A DNA stretch of 64,000 nt. It comes from Cohnella hashimotonis. GTDB taxonomy: Bacteria; Bacillota; Bacilli; Paenibacillales; Paenibacillaceae. Positions 1-9,356 of the stretch are shown piece by piece; within the stretch, counting starts at the first letter, position 1, and each line of letters starts with the position of its first letter. The stretch is from positions 5,022,001 through 5,086,000 of the forward strand of contig NZ_JAGRPV010000001.1 in the NCBI RefSeq assembly GCF_030014955.1, read 5' to 3'. Position numbers and translations under genes: made by a program. The notes under the pieces were generated by a model. That model did not search any database. It was given only the letters and a program-made list of their open reading frames with translations, and had not been told where the DNA came from.

Positions 1-2328
1 GGTGATCAGATTGCCGTTGTTGATCGGACTGTCGAAGCCGTGCTGCGTGTCGGCGTAATACAGATCCGGGCTGTTCGTGACCGACACGATGTAGTCGGTA
101 TCGGCCGAGATGGCAAGCGGCACGGGAAGCGTGAACTCCTTCCAGCCGGCCGTGCCGCCCGGAATATCCCAATCGTACGCCTTCGGCAGCAGCATGGCGC
201 CCGTCGCCGCGTTCCAGATGCGCACCGTGTGAATGCCGCTCTCCGCATCCTTCGTGTAAATGCGCACCTTCGTGATCGTGCCGGACACGTTCGCCTTGAA
301 TTTCGTGCCCAGGTCGTAGCGCGCGTCGGCGAAGAAGTTATTCGGCACTTGCGACGTATAAATCGACTGTCCCGGCTCCTGTACTTCCTCGATAACCGGA
401 TTCCATTCCGTCTTGTCGCCCGTAGCGCTCGATTTGGCGCTTGCGATAAAGGAGATTTTGTCGCCCGACTTGACCATCAGCGTGATGTCGTGGCTGAGAC
501 CGGTGGCATCGTTATAAGCGAGCGTGCCGGACCAGAGCGGTGTCGCGTCGTTGTTTTTGACGATTTTGACGTCCACGCCGTCGCCGCCGGAGACGTCCGC
601 TTTTTTGGCCGTACCGGTAATGCGGATTTTCTTGATGCCATCGGACGTCCAGACGCGGTGAGCCGCTTGCCCGACGTCGGGCAGGAGCCAATTGTCGCCG
701 ATCTGCATGCCGCCCGCGGACGACTTCCAATAGCCTTGCCCGTACTGCCAGTTCGCGTTGGGCGCGTAATCGTACGGAATACCGTAGCTCTGCGTCGTGC
801 CGGCATCGTCGTAATCGTTCGGCGCAGGCGCCTCCTGCCAGACCGCGTTCGTCGAGCCGTTCACCAGATAGCTCCAGCCGGCCGCTCCCTGCGTCTTGTA
901 AAATCCGGTGGCGGCATAATGGATGATATCGCCGCCGGGCAGCTTGACGATGTTGTTCGCGTACACATGGTCGCGCGGCATCGATTCCGTCAACCTCGGC
1001 GTCCGCTCGAAAATATTGTTGAGCGCCTGCGAGGCCGACGCTTTAACGATCGTATTGCCCGAAATCGTGCCCCCGTTGCCGAGATTCCAGCCGTGCACCA
1101 TGAAGGCGGCGTGCGGCTGGTTCGGATCGATCTTGAGCCCGTTGTTGACGATGTAGTTGCCGATAATGCTCGTGTTGGCGTTCTCGATCGGCATGCCGGT
1201 CACTTCGTTCCGGCCCCAGAACCCGTTGCGCGTCAGCATGAAGGCGTCTCCGTCGTTGTCGTGAATGTAGCTGTTCTGCACGGTAACGTCGGTATTCAAC
1301 CCCTCGAAGTCGACGCCGACGCCGTCCGGACCGTCCGGCGCCTTCGTCGAGCCGATCTCCACGTTGTCGACGGTGAAGTGATGCACGGCATTGAACTGCA
1401 GGCCCGCCGATCCCCATGCGAAGCCGTAAAGATAGCCGGACCGCAAAATTCGGCTGTTCGTAAAGCTGCCGACGAACGGACCGGAGCCGTCGTAGTTGAC
1501 GTGGCCGAACTGTACGCCCTCCCGATACGAATCCTTGGCGGTAATGGCATCGATCGTAATGTTGTCGGCCCAACCGACGTCAAGCGGCGCGTCGGTGTTG
1601 TTGATGGTCGTATTTTTGATCGTAATGTTTTGCAGGTGGCCATACAGCCCGCTGTCGAGATGCCTGCCGTGCGCATAGATGCCGATGGAATAGGCCGCGT
1701 ATTGCAACTCGGCGGCGCGGGTGTCCGCGGACGGATACGGATGGATCGGCCATTTCGCGATGTTGTGCACGTAGCAGTCCTCGATCCACAGGCCGTCCTT
1801 GTTGGCGGTGTTGTCGTTCGTGTAGACGATGCCCATTTTCGTATAGGCGATCTCGATGCCGACGATTTTCCAGCCGGCGTTGTTCTGCAGGCGGATGCCG
1901 TACATGATGCCGTTATTCGCGACATTCGTCGGGTCGGCGGCCGGTATGGCCGCTTCCGACGTATACGGCGTGATTCGCGGCCGCGCGCCGGTGCCGTACG
2001 AGGAAAGCGTGATCCAGTTGCTTGAGGTGCCGCTGCCCTTCAGGTACAGCGTCTCGCCCGTCCACGTATCGCCTTTTTTCAGCAAAATGGTATCTCCGGC
2101 GTTAAACGTCACCGAAGACACCTTCGTCAAGGTCGCCCAGGGAGCGGAGACGCTCGTCCCGGGCCCGCTGTCGCTGCGGCCGGGGTCGGAGGAGCTGACG
2201 TAATAGGTTTGGGCGTGGGCTTCGCCTGTCGCGGCAAAGCCCGCGATCAGGACGATCGACGCGAAAGCGAAGGCATAAATCCATTTTCTCGGAACGGATA
2301 GAAGAAAGGCCGATTGAACCTTCATCAT
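1..2328 (-). CDS. Secreted right-handed beta-helix protein, partial (3' end outside window)
   Basis: The reading frame is open from an ATG pair at 2328/2325 to base 1 and has no stop, so at least 776 residues are present and the C terminus lies outside the window. The N terminus is a signal peptide (positive start, hydrophobic stretch, cleavage near AHA-QTYYVSS). The body has the features of the parallel beta-helix (pectate-lyase-like) fold: a YYVSS start followed by SGPGTS and GDTILLKKGDTW, then many N/D-rich coils such as NITIKNTTINNT and NSYIHDND. The last part (FFADARYDLGTKFKANVSGTITKVRIYT) resembles the DUF4082 beta-sandwich. It probably binds or cleaves an extracellular polysaccharide. 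GAGGT lies 5 to 8 bases upstream of the start. It is the last visible gene of operon A, 104 bp after the SDR. No catalytic residues could be assigned, so the enzyme class is unknown. Confidence 0.8.
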   Translation of the reverse strand, partial: MMKVQSAFLLSVPRKWIYAFAFASIVLIAGFAATGEAHAQTYYVSSSDPGRSDSGPGTSVSAPWATLTKVSSVTFNAGDTILLKKGDTWTGETLYLKGSGTSSNWITLSSYGTGARPRITPYTSEAAIPAADPTNVANNGIMYGIRLQNNAGWKIVGIEIAYTKMGIVYTNDNTANKDGLWIEDCYVHNIAKWPIHPYPSADTRAAELQYAAYSIGIYAHGRHLDSGLYGHLQNITIKNTTINNTDAPLDVGWADNITIDAITAKDSYREGVQFGHVNYDGSGPFVGSFTNSRILRSGYLYGFAWGSAGLQFNAVHHFTVDNVEIGSTKAPDGPDGVGVDFEGLNTDVTVQNSYIHDNDGDAFMLTRNGFWGRNEVTGMPIENANTSIIGNYIVNNGLKIDPNQPHAAFMVHGWNLGNGGTISGNTIVKASASQALNNIFERTPRLTESMPRDHVYANNIVKLPGGDIIHYAATGFYKTQGAAGWSYLVNGSTNAVWQEAPAPNDYDDAGTTQSYGIPYDYAPNANWQYGQGYWKSSAGGMQIGDNWLLPDVGQAAHRVWTSDGIKKIRITGTAKKADVSGGDGVDVKIVKNNDATPLWSGTLAYNDATGLSHDITLMVKSGDKISFIASAKSSATGDKTEWNPVIEEVQEPGQSIYTSQVPNNFFADARYDLGTKFKANVSGTITKVRIYTKDAESGIHTVRIWNAATGAMLLPKAYDWDIPGGTAGWKEFTLPVPLAISADTDYIVSVTNSPDLYYADTQHGFDSPINNGNLIT

Positions 2329-2432
2329 CAATAACCTCTTTTCCTTATGAATGTGGATGCCGTTGATTCGCTTGCCGTGGTTCCCCGGCTTCGCGCCGGA
2401 CGTGCGGCGGCGCGCCGGTCCTACGCTCCGCT

Positions 2433-3194
2433 TCAGTGCATCATCCAGCCGCCGTCGACGTTCAGCGTCTGCCCGGTAACGAAGTCGCTGTCGGGGGAAG
2501 CGAGAAAGACGAACGCCCCCTCCAGGTCGGCCGGCGTCTCGCGCCGGGCGAAGCTTTGCCATTCCGCCAGCTTGCGCTCGGCCTCCTTCAGCTCTTCGGA
2601 ACCGACCTTCGCCAGCTCCGTCTCCGTCAGCACGGCGCCGGGCGTCAGACAATTGACCGTAATGCCGTCGCCCGCCACCTCCCGGGCCAACGCGCGGGTG
2701 AAGCCGACGACCGCTCCCTTGGAAGCGACGTAATGGACGAAATTCGCCTGTCCGGTGAAGAAGGTGACCGACGAGACGTTGACGATCTTGCCGTAGCGCT
2801 GCGCCTGCATGTAAGGATGTACCGCCTTGGCGCACAGAAACTGGGAGCGGACGTTGACGCCCATCACCTGATCCCAGTCGTCCGCCGTAATCTCGGTCCA
2901 CCGCTTGCGGGGATCGATGCCCGCGTTGTTGACGAGAATGTGGACCGTGCCGCAGCGGTCCGCGATCTCGCGCACCATTCGGCGAACCTCGTCCTCCCTG
3001 GACACGTCGGCTTGAACGAAAAACGCCTCGCCGCCGCTTGCGTTAATCTCATCGACGACCGCTTCGGCCAGCTCCGGACAGGCGCGGTCGACAATTGCAA
3101 CGACGGCCCCCTCCGCGGCGTAGCGTCTGGCGACGGCTGCGCCGATCGATTGGGCCGCGCCGGTGACGATGGCCGTTTTGCCGCTCAACCGCAT
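2433..3194 (-). CDS. SDR family NAD(P)-dependent oxidoreductase
   Basis: This 253-residue classical short-chain dehydrogenase has the cofactor motif TGAAQSIG near residue 11, NNAG near residue 90, the catalytic YVASK pair, and a C-terminal NVDGGW typical of sugar or polyol dehydrogenases. The frame is open further upstream, but the ATG at 3194 is preferred because GGAGGG lies 8 bases before it and the protein then begins at the expected MRLSGKTAIVTG. It overlaps the end of the dehydratase gene by 10 bp, so the two are translationally coupled. This suggests oxidation or reduction of a sugar acid or its keto product in the same pathway. The substrate cannot be read from sequence. Confidence 0.88.
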   Translation of the reverse strand: MRLSGKTAIVTGAAQSIGAAVARRYAAEGAVVAIVDRACPELAEAVVDEINASGGEAFFVQADVSREDEVRRMVREIADRCGTVHILVNNAGIDPRKRWTEITADDWDQVMGVNVRSQFLCAKAVHPYMQAQRYGKIVNVSSVTFFTGQANFVHYVASKGAVVGFTRALAREVAGDGITVNCLTPGAVLTETELAKVGSEELKEAERKLAEWQSFARRETPADLEGAFVFLASPDSDFVTGQTLNVDGGWMMH

Positions 3195-4942
3195 CTCGGC
3201 GTCCCTCCTACGGAAGACGATCCGCCCTCCAGCGCGGGCCGCGCCAGCGCCGTATATTGGCGCAGGACGCCCTTGTGGGCGAAGGCCGGCGGCTGCCATT
3301 GCGCCAGTCTGTCCCGCATCACCTCCTTCATGATGTCAGGTCCGCGCTCGATTCCGTCCTCTCCCACAACGTCGATGCGCCGGTTCGGGATATCGATGAG
3401 GATCAGATCGCCGCTCTTCACAGCGGCGATGGGGCCGCCGTCCAGCGCCTCCGGGCCCAGATAGCCGATGCACGGTCCGCGCGTCGCTCCGGAGAACCGC
3501 CCGTCGGTCACGAGCGACGTCGTGCGCGACAGGACGGGATCGGATGCGATCAGCTCGGAGATGAAGAACATCTCCGGCATGCCGACCGCCTTCGGCCCCT
3601 GGTAGCGGATGACGATGACGTCTCCGGGCCGGATCGTTTTGGCCACCAGGGCGTCCACCGCCTCCCGCTCGTTGTCGAACACGACGGCCGGACCTTGATG
3701 CCGCTGCATGTCCGCTGCGACGGCGAATTTTTTGATCGTCGCGCCCGCCGGAGCGAGGTTGCCCTTCAGTACGGCGAGGGAGCCTTCGCTCTTAAGCGGC
3801 TTTTTGAGCGGATAGATGACGTCCCGGCGGTTCAGCTTGTAATTGGCCAGGAACATCTCCGCATAGCGGGGCATCTCGCTCTTGCGGAATTCGTCCAGGT
3901 TCTCCCCGACGGTGCGGCCGGTGACAGTCAGCGCGTCCGTATGGAGCAGTTCCCTGATTTCCTCCATGACAAAAGGGACGCCGCCCGCATACCAGAACAG
4001 CTCCGTCGGGTAATGGCCGGCGGTTTTCGTATCGACCAGGACGGGCACCCGGCCGTGAATCTCGTCGAACCGGTCCGCCGACAGCTCGATGCCCGTCTCC
4101 CGGGCAATCGCGATCAGATGCATGACCGCGTTCAGCGAGCCGCCGATGGCGGAATGCACCATAATGGCGTTCTCGAACGACTGGCGGGTCAAAATATCCG
4201 AAGGCTTGATGCCGGCGCGGGCGAGCCGCATCACCTGCTGGCCCGCTTCGCGGGCGGACCGGCGAATCTCGGCGTTCGTCGCCGGAATAAGCGCCGACCA
4301 GGGCAGCGCCAGGCCCAGCGCTTCGGCCATCGCCTGCATCGTCGCCGCCGTCCCCATATACTGGCAGGCGCCGCAGGTCGGACAGCAGGCGCGCTGGAAG
4401 GCGAGGAATTCCTCCTTCGTCATTTTGCCGCTCTCCGTCTCGACGCTCATATGCCACAGCTCTTCGTTGGAACGCATGCAGGGCCCCGCGCCCATCGCTC
4501 CCCCCGGAATATGGATCGCCGGTATATCCAGCCGGGCGATCGCCATCAGATGCGCCGGCACCGCCTTGTCGCCGGCCGACGAGAGCACCATCGCGTCGAA
4601 CGGCGTCGCCATGGCGTGGATCTCCACCATCGAAGCGATCATATCCCGCGACGGCAGCGAATAATGCATGCCGTTATGGGCCTGCGCCACGCCGTCGCAT
4701 ATGTCCGTCGTCGTATACACGGCCGGCTTGCCTCCGAGCTGGTAGACGCCCTTCTCCGCCTCGGCGACGAGCTCGCCGAGATGATAGGAGCTCGGATGGC
4801 TCGAGCCCATCGTGCTCTCCACAAGCACCTGGATTTTATCCAGATCCTCGACGCTCCAGTCCATCGACATGCGCAGCGCGTCGCCCTCGAAGCTGATCTT
4901 GCGCACTTTCTGGCTGGCGTACAGCGTCTCTTCGTTCGTCAT
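3185..4942 (-). CDS. IlvD/EDD family dehydratase (sugar-acid dehydratase-like)
   Basis: The 585-residue protein matches the IlvD/EDD family of iron-sulphur dehydratases, which turn dihydroxy acids or aldonates into 2-keto-3-deoxy acids. Visible motifs are TTTDICDGVAQAHNGMHYS with SLPSRD (Cys82), CPTCGACQYMGTAAT (about 187-200) and the C-terminal VTDGRFSGATRG. The middle cluster ligand usually found in a CDK(T)-type motif is absent: the protein reads SSAGDKAVPAH, with Gly in that place. The ATG at 4942 is chosen because GGAGG sits 9 bases before it. The upstream in-frame ATGs at 4978 and 4951 lack a usable site. Its setting in a sugar-import operon between an SDR and an M81 protein favours a sugar-acid substrate over branched-chain amino acid synthesis. 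Confidence 0.85.
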   Translation of the reverse strand: MTNEETLYASQKVRKISFEGDALRMSMDWSVEDLDKIQVLVESTMGSSHPSSYHLGELVAEAEKGVYQLGGKPAVYTTTDICDGVAQAHNGMHYSLPSRDMIASMVEIHAMATPFDAMVLSSAGDKAVPAHLMAIARLDIPAIHIPGGAMGAGPCMRSNEELWHMSVETESGKMTKEEFLAFQRACCPTCGACQYMGTAATMQAMAEALGLALPWSALIPATNAEIRRSAREAGQQVMRLARAGIKPSDILTRQSFENAIMVHSAIGGSLNAVMHLIAIARETGIELSADRFDEIHGRVPVLVDTKTAGHYPTELFWYAGGVPFVMEEIRELLHTDALTVTGRTVGENLDEFRKSEMPRYAEMFLANYKLNRRDVIYPLKKPLKSEGSLAVLKGNLAPAGATIKKFAVAADMQRHQGPAVVFDNEREAVDALVAKTIRPGDVIVIRYQGPKAVGMPEMFFISELIASDPVLSRTTSLVTDGRFSGATRGPCIGYLGPEALDGGPIAAVKSGDLILIDIPNRRIDVVGEDGIERGPDIMKEVMRDRLAQWQPPAFAHKGVLRQYTALARPALEGGSSSVGGTPRCG

Positions 4943-5009
4943 CGCGCCCATCCTCCATTCGTCCGGCGCGGCGTTCACGTCCTGCGCGCCGCCGCTCGTT
5001 CGCTTTCGT

Positions 5010-6500
5010 TCATCGTGATTGCCTCCAGTCGAAATGGTCGTCGAACGGGTACATCGGCCGGTCGATGTTGACGAAGTTAAGCGACTTGATATTGGCCGTG
5101 CTTGCTCCCGGCGTATCCAGGATGTAGATGCGGGACGACAGCTTCTCGTATTCGGAGCGGAACTGGTTGGCGGACTTCACCAGCACGATATCCGCCTCCG
5201 CCGGCTCCAGACCGATGCTTCGGTACATGGCGGGATCGCCGGTGAAAACGGCGTTCTCCATCACGAGCAGCGACAGACCGCCGATCGCCAGCACGGCGCA
5301 GTGTCCCATATCCGCCTCCAAATTTTTGATGAAGCCGCCGCCGAAGCGGAACTTGCCGCTGCCGACGGCTGCGACCTCGGCTTCGATCTCCAGCGGCAGC
5401 CCCGCCTCGGTCGATATCGAGTGGCCGACGGCCAGCTTGACCCGGCTCCCGCTTCCCGCCGCCGACGCCTTGCGCGCCGCCTCGGCGTCGACGATGGACA
5501 GCAGCGCCGTCCGGCGATGCTGCACGTTCAACCGCAGCAGCTCGCGCAGCACGTAATTGCTGTCGCCCGGCGAGCCCGCTCCGGGGCTGTCCGCGGAATC
5601 GGAGAGAACGACCGGCCTCCCGGAGTCCTCGCCGTCCAGCAGGCCGACGATCGCCTCCACCGTATGCAGCTCCACGTCGAACGCCGCTCTGCGCTCCCAC
5701 ATCATCGCCGCCAGCCGGTCCGCCTCGGCTTCCGCCCGGGCCCGGTCCGCTCCGACGACAACGACGGAGCAGCCCATCTCCTTCACGTCCAGCCAGGGCT
5801 GTACCGCGAACAGCGACGTGGCGATCGAAGCGCCCGCTTTCTCCCCGGCTTCCGCCTCCAGCCATAATTCCCGCATAGGCCCCCGGTACGTTTGCTGGTT
5901 TTCCGCAGGCACGATCATCGGCACTTTGCGGAAGGCGACCGCCGGGCGGCGGGAATCTTCGATCATATCGAACAGCAGGCAGGCTGCCCGATGGCCCGTT
6001 TCCATATAGTCCACATGGGGGAACGTCCGGTAGCCGGCGATTCCGTCCGCAAGAGCGGCGATCCGCCGGGTCACGTTCGCATGCGAATCCAGCGTGACGA
6101 CGATCTTTATGCCCGGTCCGACGATCGCGCGGACGTCCTCCAGCACCTCTCCGACAGCGTCGTCTTCGTCGTCCGCGCACCAAGCGCCGTGCAGCGCCAG
6201 CAGCACGCCGTCCGCCTGACGCAGCCGCCCGATGCGGCTCAGCAGCATCCGCTTCAGCTCGTCGAACGGCGTCCGTCCGATTCTTCCGGAGGAGACCGCG
6301 CCCGCATACAGCGTCGGCAGCAGCTCCACTCCCCGTTCCTTGGCCGCCAGATAGAAGCCGCTCAGTTCGTTGCGCGCCGTCCCTCCGCTCGCCAGCTCCT
6401 CGTCCGCCGCCATATAATAGCGCCGGAAATCGTCTACGGTGACGGACGCCGTACTGAACGTGTTGCTCTCCTGCACCAATCCGCCGACAATGACTCTCAT
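5010..6500 (-). CDS. M81 family metallopeptidase-like protein (MlrC homologue)
   Basis: The 496-residue protein begins MRVIVGGLVQESNTFS, the usual N terminus of the MlrC/M81 family (DUF1485 plus MlrC C-terminal domain). Likely metal-binding segments are VVTLDSHANVT (near 135) and YRTFPHVDYMETGH (near 156). The C-terminal half carries LSDSADSPGAGSPGDS, also typical of the family. The founding member opens linear microcystin, but most homologues have no known substrate and many lie beside dehydratases and sugar or amino-acid transporters. Here it lies between an IlvD/EDD dehydratase and a glycosidase-like gene, so hydrolysis of a small amide or ester in the same catabolic route is a guess. It has no signal peptide, so it is probably cytoplasmic. 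Confidence 0.85.
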   Translation of the reverse strand: MRVIVGGLVQESNTFSTASVTVDDFRRYYMAADEELASGGTARNELSGFYLAAKERGVELLPTLYAGAVSSGRIGRTPFDELKRMLLSRIGRLRQADGVLLALHGAWCADDEDDAVGEVLEDVRAIVGPGIKIVVTLDSHANVTRRIAALADGIAGYRTFPHVDYMETGHRAACLLFDMIEDSRRPAVAFRKVPMIVPAENQQTYRGPMRELWLEAEAGEKAGASIATSLFAVQPWLDVKEMGCSVVVVGADRARAEAEADRLAAMMWERRAAFDVELHTVEAIVGLLDGEDSGRPVVLSDSADSPGAGSPGDSNYVLRELLRLNVQHRRTALLSIVDAEAARKASAAGSGSRVKLAVGHSISTEAGLPLEIEAEVAAVGSGKFRFGGGFIKNLEADMGHCAVLAIGGLSLLVMENAVFTGDPAMYRSIGLEPAEADIVLVKSANQFRSEYEKLSSRIYILDTPGASTANIKSLNFVNIDRPMYPFDDHFDWRQSR

Positions 6501-6547
6501 GCCCGCAGCAGCTCCCTTCTTTTCTGTGGTCCTTCGATCGACCTCGT

Positions 6548-8527
6548 TTACGTATGCTCCTCCGCGCCCGATCCGGCCGCTGCAAAGTCGAACGAATCGC
6601 AGACCATCGCCCCGCCGTCTGCGAGCTCGACGGTGACAGCGCGATAGCCGCTAGCGAGCTCGCCGCTGTCGAAGACGACGCGGGAAGGCCCGGCGGTCTC
6701 GGAAGCCAGGTCGATCGTCGCGAGCAGCGTTCCGTCCAGGTATACGCGGACTCGCCCGAGCGAGCGGTCCGTCGGACTCCACAGCCTGAACCGTCCGCCG
6801 TTATAATTCCATTTGACCCGGCTGCCCGCGCGATCGGTCCGATACCCGAAGCCGAAGCGTAGCCGCTCGTCCGTCACCCGCGTCCAGCCCTCCGGCTCTG
6901 CGGCGCCGCCGTCTCTGGCGGGCGCATGGCCCGCGCCGATCATCCCTTCCGTCGCCAGACACGCCACCGTCAAGGGGTCGCCCGCGCGGTCGAGCGCGAA
7001 GCGGTCGACCCGCAACGCGCTTCCCGCCCCCGCCAGCAGCCCGACCGCGCCGCGGCGGATCGCGATGCGCCCGGACCAGACGTTAACGCCGTTTATCGTC
7101 AGGCTCGAGCCTTCGGCCGCGTAACGGAGCAGAATTTCGTCCGCCGCTGCCGGTACGTTCTTCACTGCCGGCACGTTCGCCCCCGCCCCCGCTGGCGGAT
7201 ATTTGCCCGCGGCCAGCGGCGCGACGCCTCCCGAATCGTCATGGTCGGTCAGGCTCCAGTGGCTGTCCGACCATTGCAGCCGCAGCATATCGCGGTACAT
7301 CAACGGATGCATAGCCGCTCCCGCAGTCGTGATGTCGGGACCGATCGGCGCCCGGCACGCCCAGCAGACGCTTTTTATCCCTGCGGAGCCGACCTTGGCC
7401 TCAAGCGCGAATTCGCCGAATTCCGCCGCCAGAAAGCTGAAGGCGTCGCCGTTCGGCGCGGACAGCCGGAACGTCTCGCCCCGGTCGATGTCCGCCCAGA
7501 CGCATTCGGCGAAGTTGATTGTCCCGACATCCTCCTCCGGAGCCGTCTTGGCGGGGTAGATAACCCGGAAGCGCCCGTCCGCCTCCGGCAGACCGGCCAG
7601 CGTCTGGCCCCATATGCCCTGCTTCTCGTGCGCCAGGTCCTCCGCATGCCACAGCGAGCCGTACTTCATCAGCCGCCAGGCCTTGGGCAGATGGGCCCGC
7701 TCCCGCTCCGCCCGGTACAGCGCCTGAAAGCCGCGGTTCAGCGCCAGCGAAGTGAACGGCGCGTACACATGCCGCTCGTCCTCGAAGGCGGGGAAGAACT
7801 CCACAATCGGCGGGTGGAATACTTGACTTTGCGGATGCAAAAGGAGTACCGGCGCCGAGTAAGGCCCCTCCGGCCGTTCCGCCGTCATCGCCGCGAGCGC
7901 CCACGTGCCGCCCCAGTTCTGCGGCGTGCTGGCCATCGCCACGATCAGCCAATCCCGCTCCCGCCGGATGAGCGACGAGGCGTACAATCGTTTGTATCGG
8001 CCGAGCAGCGGCGGCTGGTCCGATTCCCGGTGAACCGGCGCCGCCGTGATGGCGAACGGACCCTCGGGCGTCAGGGCGACGGCGTAGCCGATGCCGCCGT
8101 CGGCATTGCCGGGCGACGCCCAGCCGAATACGGCATGGTAGCGTCCGCCGTCCCAGACGACGCACAGGTCGGCCGCGCCGCCGCGCCGGCCGTCCCGCGA
8201 GTCGTAACCGTCCGGCGTCCCCTCCAGCACGGGCCCGACCGGCTGCCAGGATGCGCCGTCGTCCGCCGAGCGCATGGCGACGACATGCAGGCTGTCGCCG
8301 GAAGTCTCCGGCGGCCAGTAGCCTTTGTAATAAAGCGACATATACACATAAAGCAGACCGGACACGGGATCCCGGAACAGCGTCCCGTTCACCGGCCACT
8401 CGAACGGAACCTTTCCCTTGTAGACCGGGTTCGCCGGGGACCGCACAAACGTGTCGAAGGACGGATCGCCGATGACGGGATGCCTGAACCAGTCGTTCTT
8501 GCGGATATTGCGCGCATAATCGATCAT
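6548..8527 (-). CDS. Beta-propeller glycosidase-like protein (GH43/GH32-like) with C-terminal jelly-roll regions
   Basis: This 659-residue protein has no signal peptide. Residues 1 to about 330 show blade-like repeats of a five-bladed propeller: NGTLFRDPVSGLLYVYMS, MRSADDGASWQPV, AADLCVVWDGGRYHAVF. This resembles the GH43/GH32 clan and related uncharacterised enzymes. The rest has lectin-like segments (RVDRFALDRAG) and a final jelly-roll (VKWNYNGGRFRLWSP, VRVYLDGTLLATIDL). The ATG lies one base after the permease stop, with GAAGG 6 bases upstream, so it is coupled to the transporter. It probably trims an imported oligosaccharide. Catalytic acids could not be assigned with confidence, so it could also be a glycoside phosphorylase-like or inactive propeller. 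Confidence 0.65.
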   Translation of the reverse strand: MIDYARNIRKNDWFRHPVIGDPSFDTFVRSPANPVYKGKVPFEWPVNGTLFRDPVSGLLYVYMSLYYKGYWPPETSGDSLHVVAMRSADDGASWQPVGPVLEGTPDGYDSRDGRRGGAADLCVVWDGGRYHAVFGWASPGNADGGIGYAVALTPEGPFAITAAPVHRESDQPPLLGRYKRLYASSLIRRERDWLIVAMASTPQNWGGTWALAAMTAERPEGPYSAPVLLLHPQSQVFHPPIVEFFPAFEDERHVYAPFTSLALNRGFQALYRAERERAHLPKAWRLMKYGSLWHAEDLAHEKQGIWGQTLAGLPEADGRFRVIYPAKTAPEEDVGTINFAECVWADIDRGETFRLSAPNGDAFSFLAAEFGEFALEAKVGSAGIKSVCWACRAPIGPDITTAGAAMHPLMYRDMLRLQWSDSHWSLTDHDDSGGVAPLAAGKYPPAGAGANVPAVKNVPAAADEILLRYAAEGSSLTINGVNVWSGRIAIRRGAVGLLAGAGSALRVDRFALDRAGDPLTVACLATEGMIGAGHAPARDGGAAEPEGWTRVTDERLRFGFGYRTDRAGSRVKWNYNGGRFRLWSPTDRSLGRVRVYLDGTLLATIDLASETAGPSRVVFDSGELASGYRAVTVELADGGAMVCDSFDFAAAGSGAEEHT

Positions 8528-8528
8528 G

Positions 8529-9356
8529 CTATGCCTTCACCGAGCCGGCCGTCAGGCCGGACACCATGTACCGCTGGCCGAAGACGAAGAAGATCAGGCT
8601 CGGCAGCGTGGCGATCAGAATGTCCGCGAACAGCAGGTCCCACTGCTGCTTGTATTTGCCGAAGAAGATAAAGACGGTCATCGGCAGGGGCCATTTGTCT
8701 CCTCCCGAGAAATACAGGTACGTCGACACGTCGTTCCAGACGCCGATGAAGTTGAGGACGACGACCGTCACGGACACCGGGGCGAGCAGCGGCAAAATGA
8801 TCGAGACGAACATCTGGTAGGGCTTGCTGCCGTCTATAATAGCCGCCTCGTCGATTTCTCTCGGTATTGTTTTCAGAAAACCGATATACAGAAAGACGCT
8901 CAAGGGCAGCGTATAGGTCGTAAAAATGGCGATCAGACCGAAATACGTGTTGTTGAGATCGAGAATGAGCATGGCGAAATAGGTCGGTATGATCGCGGTC
9001 GGAATAATGATGCCGGACAAAAAATACAGGCTGGCGAATCGGGCGAACCGCGTTCCTTTTCTGGCGATATAATAGGCGGCGGCGGCCGAGAACAGCCCTC
9101 CGATGAGCACGACCGTGATGCCAATGAACAGCCCGTTGTAGATGCCCGACAGCGCGTTGGACTTCTCGAACACTTTTGCATAGTTGTCGAAATGCAGCTG
9201 CTTCGGCCAGTTGTAGCCGAGCCGGTTGGCGTGGATCGTATCCTTCAGCGAGTTGACGACGACGATCCAGACGGGCAGCAGATAGACCGCCACGACGCCC
9301 AGCATGATCAGCTCCGCGAAAAGCTTCCACAGTTTTGCGAGTCTCGAAATCTGCAT
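8529..9356 (-). CDS. Carbohydrate ABC transporter permease (MalG type), operon A
   Basis: The 275-residue inner-membrane permease has about six transmembrane helices and the conserved cytoplasmic EAA loop at IDEAAIIDGSKPYQMF, where the ATPase docks. It ends GLTAGSVKA, the usual MalG-type tail. The frame is open about 435 bp further upstream, but that extension reads as out-of-frame permease sequence. The ATG at 9356 overlaps the TAA of the preceding permease (TAATG), which is standard coupling. It is close to the operon B permease at 41341-42174 along its length (NSLKD, RGLYNG versus SGIYNG, LDLNNTY versus LHLNNTY). No ATPase gene is nearby, so a shared MsmX-type ATPase is presumed. Confidence 0.95.
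   Translation of the reverse strand: MQISRLAKLWKLFAELIMLGVVAVYLLPVWIVVVNSLKDTIHANRLGYNWPKQLHFDNYAKVFEKSNALSGIYNGLFIGITVVLIGGLFSAAAAYYIARKGTRFARFASLYFLSGIIIPTAIIPTYFAMLILDLNNTYFGLIAIFTTYTLPLSVFLYIGFLKTIPREIDEAAIIDGSKPYQMFVSIILPLLAPVSVTVVVLNFIGVWNDVSTYLYFSGGDKWPLPMTVFIFFGKYKQQWDLLFADILIATLPSLIFFVFGQRYMVSGLTAGSVKA

Noticed and set aside
40..2025. 661-codon open frame on the plus strand
   Set aside because: It is the antisense of the beta-helix gene. It is Arg/Val/Asp-rich without a fold pattern and has no ribosome site. The minus frame has a signal peptide and family motifs.
3257..5071. 604-codon plus-strand open frame opposite the dehydratase
   Set aside because: High GC leaves long open antisense frames. 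The protein is His/Arg-rich with no motif, while the minus frame is a full IlvD/EDD protein.
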